Assembly (NCBI RefSeq): GCF_001039355.2
Contig: NW_019774613.1
Span: 402,704 to 433,877, forward strand
Direction of reading: 5' to 3'
Length of the DNA stretch: 31,174 nt
DNA from: Lingula anatina
Taxonomy: Eukaryota; Brachiopoda; Lingulata; Lingulida; Lingulidae
Shown: positions 22,006 to 30,644 of the stretch, piece by piece
Position numbering within the stretch: the stretch's first letter is position 1
Layout: every line of letters starts with the position of its first letter
Program-made: the position numbers and the translations under genes
Notes under the pieces: model-generated
What the model was told of the DNA's origin: nothing
What the model saw: only the letters and a program-made list of their open reading frames with translations
The model's database searches: none

Positions 22006-23103
22006 ATGAACACCTTGTCATTAGATGAGAACATCACGTCTTGGACCTTATCGGATTCCACCAATCGCTCAGAGGAGGACTGGGCACGGATTCAGAGTTA
22101 CTACAACCTCATCAACACCTTCTCCACCGTGTGCCCCGCCATATTTGGCAGCATCCTGCTTTTGGGGATTCTCGGTAACGGTATGGTGATATACGCCATC
22201 CTGGCCAACAAGTTTCTGCGGACGTGCCCTAATATGCTGTTCCTGAATCTGGCTGTGGCAGATCTTCTGTTCTTGTTGTTCTGTGTCCCCCTTCAAGCCG
22301 CCTATTACATAAGTAAGTACGACCTCATCCTCGGCGAGGGCCTGTGTAAACTGTTCAAGTACACCATATTCGTCACCATGTCGGTTAGTGCGTATTCTCT
22401 GATGATAATATGCGTGTTTCGCTGCATTGCCGTCGCAATGCCATTACAAGCCTCGCGGATACTGACGAAGAGATACTCCCTCATAGCCAGCGGGCTGATA
22501 TGGCTCGCCATGCTTCTTCTCAACTCCCCCATAGCTTTATACTACAGTGAGGCCAGCGGGTCGTGTACCTCAAAGTATGATGATAAGGACACCATAGTAG
22601 CTATTGCTGTTGGTGTGGACTTCCTACTACCTATTACGGCGTGTTTCGTAGGCACGGGCATTATTACCGTCTCGCTGCGCCGAAATCAGAAAGTTTTTAA
22701 AAAGATGGACTACGAAACTTTGGAAAAGTTGGAAAGTTGTAGACGGAGTACTCGTAAAGTGGTGATTCTGGTGGTGTCTGTGGCGGTTGTCTTCTTTGTG
22801 TGTTGGGCACCGTTTCTTTCCATCACTCTCTACAATGCGCTTCCCATTGGAGACCGCGTCGATCCACTGACTGTCTACGTTGCCGGCGTTATTGCCCAAC
22901 TTTTGGCCTTCTCGAACTCCTGCGCCAATCCCATCATATACAACTTTGTGTCCACGGATTTCAGACGGGGATTCCGAAGGATCAAACAGTGTCGTTTGAG
23001 ACGCGGTCTACAGCGCCAGTCTACTAATAACACCACGCGCAGTGATATTGTGCTGAGAGAAAGGAACGTTTCTCTAAAACTTGTTCAGTCCGATGTGAAA
23101 TGA
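22006..23103 (+). CDS. Class A peptide GPCR, allatostatin-A/galanin receptor-like, single coding exon
   Basis: Predicted plasma-membrane receptor of 365 residues, probably binding a neuropeptide and signalling through G proteins. Seen: N-glycosylation sequons at Asn9 and Asn20; TM1 about 44-66 with Gly-Asn at 57-58; TM2 about 76-98 with NLAVAD (Asp86); Cys114 and Cys187 placed for the usual disulfide; TM4 with Trp166; TM5 with Pro209; short third loop 224-249; TM6 with CWAP at 266-269; TM7 with NPIIY at 308-312; basic helix 8 (about 319-325) and Cys329 as a possible palmitoylation site. Length is normal for the class. The LFCVPLQAAYY stretch after TM2 and the overall pattern recall allatostatin-A, galanin and kisspeptin receptors; this is recognition, not a search result. 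Oddity: DRY is replaced by Phe138-Arg139-Cys140. Start: the frame is open from 21919 (TAA at 21916-21918), but the first ATG is 22006, in good context (A at -3); the earlier GTG at 21946 is not a credible start. It stops with TGA at 23101. The exact ligand family is unsure. Confidence 0.93.
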   Translation: MNTLSLDENITSWTLSDSTNRSEEDWARIQSYYNLINTFSTVCPAIFGSILLLGILGNGMVIYAILANKFLRTCPNMLFLNLAVADLLFLLFCVPLQAAYYISKYDLILGEGLCKLFKYTIFVTMSVSAYSLMIICVFRCIAVAMPLQASRILTKRYSLIASGLIWLAMLLLNSPIALYYSEASGSCTSKYDDKDTIVAIAVGVDFLLPITACFVGTGIITVSLRRNQKVFKKMDYETLEKLESCRRSTRKVVILVVSVAVVFFVCWAPFLSITLYNALPIGDRVDPLTVYVAGVIAQLLAFSNSCANPIIYNFVSTDFRRGFRRIKQCRLRRGLQRQSTNNTTRSDIVLRERNVSLKLVQSDVK

Positions 23104-23314
23104 TCGACCTTTAATGCCCCTGCTTTCTAAAATGGAAGGAACTGAACATGCGAATGTATATTTGTTCGACTGTTGTGTAATTCTTTTCTGATTTTGATCT
23201 GAAATAGGTGTAGGGAAGTTTTTGCAAGATAAATTACACCCGAAAATTGGCACTTATTTTTAGACCAAAATTTTGAACTACTAAGTTCAAAACACATCCG
23301 TGCCAGTCCACCAA

Positions 23315-23320
23315 AATAAA
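23315..23320 (+). terminator. Candidate polyadenylation signal of the receptor gene
   Basis: AATAAA sits about 210 nt after the receptor stop codon and is the first canonical hexamer on this strand after it. A second AATAAA is at 23762-23767. Either could end the transcript; the hexamer alone is weak evidence. Confidence 0.35.
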
Positions 23321-25247
23321 GTAAATGTTGGTTTGAAACCAAGATGGATGTATCGCTATGTGTGGGTTTCACTGTACGCGTGTATGGCACGTGGTTTTCG
23401 TTTAAGTAATTGCTTTTTGCGAGTAAAGAAAGCCATCAATCCAAAATTGAAAAGAGACGATTATGAGAAGTGGTGTGCAGACCAAATTCTACAATTGCAC
23501 AAATACTGCCTAGTTTCGTTTTTTTTTAATCATTATGATTATGCCCCCATTGGAGCTACATGTAATATACACGGTGATTACCAGTTATAATGGTCTTTTT
23601 GATAAAATGCCGTGGGGATGTATTCAGAAATCAGTCAATAGGGGCCTATCCCAGAAGCTTATAGGTTCTATCAGAAAGGTTCAATGATTATGCGGAAATA
23701 ACTTCGTTGTCTTGATGTAAGTTTTGTCAACGGTCTCAGAGTGTGAGTACAGCACGGCGGCAATAAAAATCCCTCACAAATTATTTCGGTGTCATCTACG
23801 TACCGGTATCTGAGTGACATTTTACCTCTAGAATACCTTTTAAACTGAAATATTCCACGTTTAATGTCAAGATTTTATATAAGGAAACAAATGATAAGGT
23901 TTTGCCACTATTGAAATTTACCACATAAAATATAAATACACAAAGACTGCCTTGCAGTGATATTGATAATAAGTGATAAGAAAGAAAATGTTACGACTAT
24001 CTGAAAAATGAGACGTCAGAGGAAACGTCAGTAATTGTACGCATTGCGCCAAGAAACCCCCCGTGTTTTCCCTTAAAGGTACTGTTCTATGTAAGTGAAA
24101 GATCATCTGATCAACATGGGCAATCCGTAATATTCGCTAATTGACATATTATACCCTATCACACCAACTAGGAAATGTCAGATAACCTCCTGTCATGATC
24201 TATTATCAACATCTGCTTCTGTTTTCTGTGTGTTCAAGTATTGGTAATTAATACTTCTCTCTAATGTTTTTCTGCTGTTTGCTTCGGTTTCTTTCACAGA
24301 CCAATTACCGGTGAGTCAAAAGAAGAGACTTATCTGGCTTCGGAAGCATCTCGGTGCTCTGTTGCACAACCTGATTGAATCCATTTTGTAAATCACCCCA
24401 TCTCTTCTGAGGGCTGGTAAGAGCAGGCAGAATTGTATGGGGACAATGTACAAAATAAAAATCGAATCTGTTACAATCAGACGTGGTGTTGTTTTTGTAG
24501 AAAGTGTTAAATTGCAATGTCTTTACCCCCAGCCCCCCCCCAATCCCGCCAAAAAGACACAATTGTAGGGTCCTCTTTTCTATTCGTCATTCAGAACCTA
24601 TCCAGCAGTTTTGAAAGACAGAATAGAACCCTCCTTCTGACTGGCCAAGCACTTTCCATCTACTGACAGACGACTGGTCACGTGTTGACACGTGATGACA
24701 CGTGACCGTTATTATTGACGGCATTGACGTATAGAGATGACGGTCGACGGTGGTATCTGATGGCGTTGTGCTATCTGGAACAAAACTTGTCTTTCACACG
24801 AATGCGTATTTTCGAGCTGAGACAGCAATTTCCTATATTTCTATCTAATTGAAGTACAGAAGATAAACGCTTTTTCAAGTTGACATCCTGTATATTGTTG
24901 CGAAGTGGACTTTTGTTATCGCCTTTAAGGCATTTGGTGACACTGATGGTGATTAATCACCTACCATGTCTTCTCAATGTTATCTGTGGTTGATTTGTTT
25001 GACATATCATCAAAGTAATTTATAAAATGGTTTCCTGTGCTTTTATTTTAAGCAATGTCTGTACATTAGACCAATTGAAAATACATTAGATATTGACAGG
25101 AAAGAATATATCCATCAATAGATGTATCCATCGCAAAGTTATCTTACACCAAGTAAACAAAATGGTACTTAAATGGACATGTAGAATGGAGTAGTCGGCC
25201 CAAAATGGTACTAAAATGGACGTCTATAAATAGAAGTGCAGTAACCG
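23321..25247. other. Downstream flank of the receptor, no further gene
   Basis: Short frames only. A plus-strand frame at 23300-23590 lacks an ATG-supported domain and is probably untranslated or flanking sequence. It includes the CACGTG cluster (24676-24707) and a micro-exon-like pattern at 24300-24310. Confidence 0.45.
24676..24707. promoter_or_regulatory. Three CACGTG palindromes at exact 10-bp spacing
   Basis: CACGTG occurs at 24679-24684, 24689-24694 and 24699-24704, each starting 10 bp after the last. The cluster starts GGTCACGTG and ends CACGTGACC, so it is nearly palindromic as a whole. CACGTG is the core site of bHLH-zipper factors (MYC/MAX, USF, MITF/TFE types). It lies about 1.6 kb beyond the receptor stop codon. 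Regulatory function is inferred. Confidence 0.35.
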
Positions 25248-25345
25248 GCCAGACAAAACTAGGGGGTTCGTGCAACAACCAGACCGCTTTCCATTAAATT
25301 CATTTAGGTAAGGGCAAACGTGACGTAAGTTGGTCACTATCTTAG
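25248..25345. mobile_element. Decayed family C-like fragment
   Basis: ACAAAACTAGGGGGTTCGTG, CCATTAAATTCATTTAGG and GGTCACTATCTTAGACTGG resemble a degraded family C half. The piece at 29653-29726 shares CCATTAAATTCAT and GACGTAA. Borders and ends are lost. The call rests on partial word matches only. Confidence 0.35.
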
Positions 25346-25402
25346 ACTGGATATTCGTGTACCAATGAGATACATATGGAGCTCTATACCAATCTGTGGG
25401 AA

Positions 25403-25570
25403 CCGGTGTAACAAAACTGAGGGGTTTATGTAACAGAAAGTCCGTCCTTCATTTAGTTATAATGGTTAGGGTTAGCCTGAATCGAGTGGGTCAAAATGTA
25501 GGACGAGGCTTACCTGTACAAACGAATGGGAAGAGGACTCTCTATCCGGGGGGACTCTCTGTCACACCGG
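25403..25570 (-). mobile_element. Family C MITE, copy 2 (left member of an inverted pair)
   Basis: Begins CCGGTGTAACAAAACTGAGG and ends CTCTCTGTCACACCGG. The interior GGGTCAAAATGTAGGACGAG and CTTACCTGTACAAACGAATG is the inverse of the copies at 1524 and 25606. 168 bp. A 72-codon plus-strand frame here (25396-25614) is produced by the element, not by a gene. Confidence 0.7.
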
Positions 25571-25605
25571 TCCCTGTATCACAGGTGGTTCTCTCGTACA
25601 TGTCA

Positions 25606-25783
25606 CCGGTGTAACGTGACAGAGAGTACCCCATAAAAGAGAGTCCGCTTCCCATTCATTTGTACGGGTGAGCCTCGCCCTAGATTTTGACCCACTTAGG
25701 TCAAACTAACCTTAACCATTATAACTACGTATTCACGGAGGGCGGACTTCGTGTTACACGGACCCTCAGTTTCGTTACACCTG
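25606..25783 (+). mobile_element. Family C MITE, copy 3 (right member of an inverted pair)
   Basis: Begins CCGGTGTAACGTGACAGAGAG and ends CCCTCAGTTTCGTTACACCTG, with CATTTGTACGGGTGAGCCTC and TAGATTTTGACCCACTTAGG inside. It is separated from its inverted partner by only 35 bp, so the two could form a long hairpin. 178 bp, non-coding. Confidence 0.7.
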
Positions 25784-26770
25784 CATAATTCATATACATC
25801 ATATAGGGAATAGCAAGGATGGTTTCGTAGTGCGGTATAGATTAGCGCTATCGACTACTTGTACACCAGACGCGGCAAGTGAATGACATAATAATTCGTC
25901 ATGGAACGAGAGAATTGCGGTTATGCCGAGTTACTATAGCAACGTGTATTGGGTAGAATGAGAGCGTCTATTTGCGGTGGAGGGGGATGCGTGTTTGGAA
26001 GGTACAACGCATATGCGCCCCCCCTCCTCAAAATGGATTTGATTTTTAACTCTCAAATGCGTCTTTTTAAATCTAAACCTTGACCCCTGATTGCGCCCAT
26101 GCGTACCATGAAATCCTGTGCATGTACATACCCTGCATTTGTTGCCACTTTATTTTATTTTATTTATTTATTTGCACCTTAACACAAGATTTAGGAAGGA
26201 ATCATTGTCCATGATTTCTCACAGGGCCTTGAACCTAGATTATGTACAATCATAACTGAAAAAAATCAATGGGAATTTCGTTTTCGGACTCGCAGTAAGA
26301 CACCCTTTGTCCCTCCGGACCAAATGAGTGAAGGATAATTAGGTTTACCAGATTTTGGACTCCTTTTAAATGCATAGAACGAGAATACCTGATTGTCGCC
26401 GAAAGACCGTATTTCGGAATGTTTTGAAGAGGGACATTTTCTCGTTAGAGTTCTGGGCGTGTATATTGGTGAATCTGGGCGTGTATATTGGTGAATATGC
26501 GATGTTTTTTTCAATGTAAAAGTTAGTAGAGGACAGACAGACAGATGTAAAATGTGATGAACATTTATAACAATCCCCACTGTGTTGATACTAATGTCAT
26601 TCATATACAAATTTCAAAGAAAATGGCATACGATGGTACTGAGCGACATTTCGTTGAATGACATTGAGAAATAAAGATTTTACTTTCGTTGCCCTGCAGT
26701 TCCATATGTTTCGTAAACACAGTGCCCTTAACGTCAGGGATGGTGTCAAAATTATCAAATAATTTAAGGC
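25784..26770. other. No gene recognised
   Basis: Apart from the T-rich repeat at 26148, nothing specific. A short direct repeat of CTGGGCGTGTATATTGGTGA lies near 26453-26495. The 114-codon minus-strand frame (26266-26610) has no recognised domain. Confidence 0.45.
26148..26180 (-). repeat. T-rich TTTA/TTTTA repeat, possible minus-strand retroelement tail
   Basis: Read on the minus strand this is GGTGCAAATAAATAAATAAA followed by AAATAAAAT units, resembling the 3' tail of a LINE or SINE. The body would extend to about 26250 but I recognise no coding remnant there. Confidence 0.35.
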
Positions 26771-27222
26771 AAATAGATTGGGTCCCGTGTGACCTATCTG
26801 AAGAAGAATTTATTCTCACGCACTTTACATTAGGGATGGTATCAGAACTGTCGTGACATTGAAGAAAAATTGGCAGGGCATGTAATCCATCTTCAGGATA
26901 ATTTTGCTTCGGTGCCAGAACTTACATGGAGTCGATGGTTAAATGACGTTTTTGACATATCCCAGCAAAGTATTCAGTGATATGGGAATGTGAAAAGAAA
27001 ACAAGATAAAAAAAAACGTATCCACAGAGGTGGTTTTTTTAACATATCTGGAACAAGAATGGTAGACTCTACGATAATTAAAATACCTTATCTTAAGCAA
27101 AAAATACTTTATCGATACACATGTAGTTCATGTACTGTAGAATCATGTAGCGAACAAGAAAAAAAATTAATAATCATTGGAAAAATACACTCGAAGGCCT
27201 GGGCTCAGAGATCTACATAGAA
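26771..27222. repeat. Diverged 452-bp tandem duplication, unit 1
   Basis: Starts AAATAGATTGGGTCCCGTG and contains TCTGAAGAAGAATTTATTC, TCGTGACATTGAAG, ATCCACAGAGGTGG, TGTAGAATCATGTAGC and CTCAGAGATCTACATAG in this order. All recur in the same order one unit later. Divergence and small indels show the duplication is old. No function recognised. Confidence 0.75.
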
Positions 27223-27680
27223 AAATAGATGGCGTCCCATGTGATCTATCTGAAGAAGAGTTTATTCGCACGCACTTTACATCAGGGATGATAACAGAAT
27301 TGTCGTGACATTGAAGGAAAATTGGCAGGATCTCATGCAATCCATCTTCCGAATAATTTTGTTTAGGTGCCAGAAACACGAAAAGCGGTGCCAGAATTCA
27401 CGTGGAATCGATGGGTGATTGACGTAATTGACATCAACCAGCAAGGTTTCCCCTGATAGGGGAATGTGAAAATAAACAAGTTAAAAATCGCATCCACAGA
27501 GGTGGTTGTTTAACACCGGGGTCATATCTGGATCAAGAATGGTACAATAATTAAATGACCTTATCGTAAAAAAACTTTATCGGTAGTTCATATACTGTAG
27601 AATCATGTAGCAAACAAGAAAAATAATCATTGAAAAAAGACACTCGAAAGCCAGGGCTCAGAGGTCTACATAGAAAAATC
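27223..27680. repeat. Diverged 452-bp tandem duplication, unit 2
   Basis: Head-to-tail copy of the preceding unit, starting AAATAGATGGCGTCCCATG and ending GAGGTCTACATAGAAAAATC. It has gained about 20 bp around 27377 and lost bases in the AT-rich second half. Short minus-strand frames in each unit share the peptide RINSSSDRSHGT because the DNA is duplicated; there is no sign of selection on them. Confidence 0.7.
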
Positions 27681-27720
27681 AGTGCAGCTTTCAACCCTTT
27701 TGTCAAGTTCTGATTCTAGT

Positions 27721-27923
27721 CCCATACCTAGATTGATCTAGCAGGATCGACCTATCTCCGAGTCTGATGTTTGACACGCTTACTGAAGCTGTTAGGGGGT
27801 AATTAACTGTCATTTAGCAGCTTCAGTAGGCGTTCCAGACTTCTAAGCCACTTCAGCTGAAAGCAATTTAGCGAGAAACCCCTCGGAGATGGGTCGATCC
27901 TGTTAGATCAGTCTAGGTATGGG
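27721..27923. mobile_element. Family A foldback MITE, copy 4 (best preserved)
   Basis: A 203-bp element starting CCCATACCTAGATTGATCTA and ending with a close reverse complement (TCTAGGTATGGG). Almost the whole element is an imperfect hairpin: CAGGATCGACC pairs with GGGTCGATCCTG, and CTTACTGAAGCTGTTAGG with the CAGCTTCAGTAGGCG region. There is no open frame. I could not identify a target-site duplication, so the superfamily is open. Confidence 0.75.
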
Positions 27924-28622
27924 CATGGGGTTTATAATTCACATGTACAACTTCTTTTCCCCATTGCCTCGTGAGTATCACAGTCGAGGCATTCAAAAAT
28001 TGTATGACGTTGCGTGAGCGATTTCCCAGCTTGGATTAGTTTTTGAGAATAATATAATGTGAAGTAATCACTTTTGATCTCGATGCATCGCTGCCCCATT
28101 GGTGATTAAAAGTCGTTGCAATAGTATTTTTTTTCTTTTCTTTCCTTTTGATCATTTAATGAAATACAAAACATCGAAATGTCTTCCTCTGCATCTTTTT
28201 TAATGTGATAGAGTGCAGGGTTTTTAATAAATGAATTTCTTATTGTTGAATTTCCCCAAGGACAAAAAGTGATACTATCTTATCGTATTTTAAGAGATAA
28301 ACGTCTTTAAAAATTGAAATTTACCAACTCCTGAGGAACCTCGTTGCCCGTCAACCATCTTATCACAGATTAATGATTGCGAACAATCTGGAATTGAGCT
28401 CTTTGGTATGGTGGAAAAGGTATATCGATTAAGCGTAAGTTTAGGATATTTTATTTTTCTCAGATTGTAGCAGAGTAATGACCCGTGTCAGAAAAAAAAT
28501 ATCAGAAGTTGGTTAATCGGAAAGAATGCCCTTTTACCAAAGAAAAGTCGATAAATTATTATTCTTTATTATTTTCGGAAAATCCTACGTATGCAATGTG
28601 CATCATTGAGTACCGATATTTC
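27924..28622. other. No gene recognised
   Basis: AT-rich, no frame of note and no repeat family recognised. Confidence 0.5.
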
Positions 28623-28878
28623 TTTAAGTACTCTTAGATGGAAATGCCTCCATTCAGTGTCTCTCGACTTTTTTTTCACAGGAAACCAAATATGCATCAA
28701 CATCATTATTTCCAAAGCGTACATGAAAGATCCTACACAGCGGAATTCGATGCTATGCCGATTTGTTTAATTTTCCGGATAGCATCGAGTTCTGCTGTGT
28801 AGGATCTATCATGTACGCTTGGAAATAATGACGTTGACGAAAAAAAGTCTGGATTCTCAAAGACACTGTGCAAATTAA

Positions 28879-28918
<40 letters not shown>

Positions 28919-28978
28919 ACAATGGTTAAGTTGACTTGAGACACTGAATGGAGTCATTTCCATCTAAGCCTACTTAAA
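28623..28978. mobile_element. 356-bp foldback element with an internal A-run
   Basis: The left end TTTAAGTACTCTTAGATGG with GGAAATGCCTCCATTCAG is mirrored by CTGAATGGAGTCATTTCC and CCATCTAAGCCTACTTAAA at the right. At the centre ATCCTACACAGCGGAATTCG pairs with the copy ending CTGCTGTGTAGGAT around a loop near 28760-28780, with TTATTTCCAAAGCGTACATG and CATGTACGCTTGGAAATAA outside it. A run of 34 A (28880-28913) sits in the right arm. No transposase; superfamily unknown. Two minus-strand frames here owe their poly-Phe to the A-run. Confidence 0.65.
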
Positions 28979-29221
28979 AAATCGTTCTTTTTGTTGACTT
29001 TTAGTCTGAAAAGCATGCAATCACAATTTACAAGTAATAACGATATGTATCGAGAGGATTAAATAAAGGCCATGTTCCTTTTATTTCAATAACTAGTCAT
29101 TTATCCGTGTCAATCCAATGAAATTTTCACTTCATACTGCTTCAATATGTTGCCTCTGGCACAAAAGTTTTGTCTATGTAGCAGACGTTTCAATTTTCAT
29201 ATAAACATAATGCCGAAATGA

Positions 29222-29282
<61 letters not shown>

Positions 29283-29652
29283 ATGGGTCTAGTTTTCTTC
29301 TGCACACTCACAGTTATTATTTTCTTATCATGATACACGTCCTAACTTCGTCTAGAAATTTATCTTCCTAGACTTTTATTGACCTTCCGAGATGTTCGCG
29401 CCACTATATATTTCTCCGTTGGACTGGCTCCAGTCTTTTGGCTTTGGCTAACAAACACTTTGTCTTAAATGCGGTCAATGTTTCTCATGAATTGAGAGCA
29501 CAAATTATTCAAAATATTCTCAAGTGGCCGTAATGGGACAGAAGATTGTACCTTAGTGATTTCAAAATGCAATTATAAACTGGATAGATGGCGCAATGAT
29601 CTGGTCATAATCCTGGAAATTTCAAAGCGCGTAATCCTTATATAAGGAAACA
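28979..29652. other. Only a compound microsatellite
   Basis: Contains the TC/TA run at 29225-29282; otherwise no gene or element recognised. Confidence 0.5.
29225..29282. repeat. (TC)n-(TA)n compound microsatellite
   Basis: About 43 bp of TC repeats run directly into about 16 bp of TA repeats. No gene nearby. Confidence 0.95.
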
Positions 29653-29727
29653 AATAGTCCGCCATCCATTAAATTCATAAATGTAACTACTAGTATGACG
29701 TAAATGGGTCAAAATCTAAGACTAAAA

Positions 29728-29903
29728 TCGGTGTGGCAGCAATGGTAGTCCTAGGCATTGAGGTCCGGGGTCCCATATGGTTAGTACTACTACTACAGGT
29801 TAGGGCTAGGTATTGGGACTGGTATATGGGACAAATGTAACCTGTACAAAGTAATGGGGAACAGACCACGGTTCCTAGCAGACTACCATTTCTGTCACAC
29901 CTG
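29728..29903 (-). mobile_element. Family C MITE, AATGGTAGTCC subtype, copy 2
   Basis: Begins TCGGTGTGGCAGCAATGGTA and ends CTACCATTTCTGTCACACCTG. It contains ACCTGTACAAAGTAATGGGG and GGTTAGGGCTAGG and matches the reverse complement of 10490-10625. The stretch just upstream, 29653-29726, resembles an internal piece of the other family C subtype (TGGGTCAAAATCTAAGACTA), so this may be an insertion beside or into an older copy. Confidence 0.6.
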
Positions 29904-30373
29904 CATTGGATGCATATTTGGACATCGGATTTTTGTATTGAATACCAAATGGCTATATCAATAACTACGTAGGCAATATTTTTATGTGTTTGCCTACGCA
30001 ATGAAGAAGAAATGAGTAAAACTTTATACATTTATTGTGGCTATTTTTTTTTTGGGGGGGGGGGAGGGGGATGGGTGCTCGTAGAATTCGTCAAGTATTT
30101 TTCTAGGAACCTTATATGTACATATGTAAATGTATATGCCAGCCCCTCACCCTAGCTTCGGAGCAGTCCCCTTCTAATGTTTGAAGTAATGATTGCGCCG
30201 ATTGAACAAATGTTATAGAGCGCCTTTGATGACCAAATTCTGTAAGATCAGGGGTAATCCTAAAGAGGGGTGAGAAACGGCCATTGTTCTCGGCAGATAG
30301 GCTAACCATTTTTCAGGGTATGTACGCACACTGACATAAAGAAAACCGTGAATTGTGGAAGCGCTAGTGTTAC
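29904..30373. other. No gene recognised
   Basis: Contains a T-run followed by a G-rich run near 30043-30070. Short frames only. Confidence 0.5.
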
Positions 30374-30376
30374 TAA

Positions 30377-30641
30377 AGCCTAGGTCCCAACCGAACATAC
30401 GGGCTGCTACGTGTGGTCTACGGCCCAAAAAAATGGGGAAAACGTGGGAGTTCGTGCGTAAGGAGCACGTTCATCGTGCGACTTTTGGAGGACGTAAACA
30501 GCACGTAGATACTTTTCGACAGGATCAACTCTTTGCAATCACCAATTACTTGATTCCTTCCCTGCAATCTAGTTACGTCCTAGCTGGACGCAAGGAACCT
30601 AAAAAAACGTGCGTCCAAAAGGAAGAATTGGGACCTAGGCT
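30377..30641. mobile_element. PIF/Harbinger-like MITE with TAA duplication
   Basis: A 265-bp element begins AGCCTAGGTCCCAA and ends TTGGGACCTAGGCT, a perfect 14-bp inverted repeat. It is flanked on both sides by TAA (30374-30376 and 30642-30644), the three-base target typical of PIF/Harbinger elements. The inner part holds several CACGTT/CACGTA and GGACG words in inverted positions. A 118-codon plus-strand frame (30355-30711, opening with GTG) spans it and is not considered a gene. Confidence 0.65.
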
Positions 30642-30644
30642 TAA

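Noticed and set aside
22069-23027. Minus-strand and alternative-frame readings inside the receptor gene
   Set aside because: Shadow frames of the GC-richer coding sequence; none has a recognisable domain.
26601-27379. Repeated peptide RINSSSDRSHGT on the minus strand suggesting a repeat protein
   Set aside because: The shared peptide follows from the 452-bp DNA duplication, and the frames are interrupted by stops between units.
28733-28963. Minus-strand frames with long poly-Phe
   Set aside because: Produced by the 34-base A-run in a foldback element.
29690-30031. 113-codon minus-strand frame with several cysteines
   Set aside because: Half of it lies in a family C MITE; the cysteines follow from element sequence.
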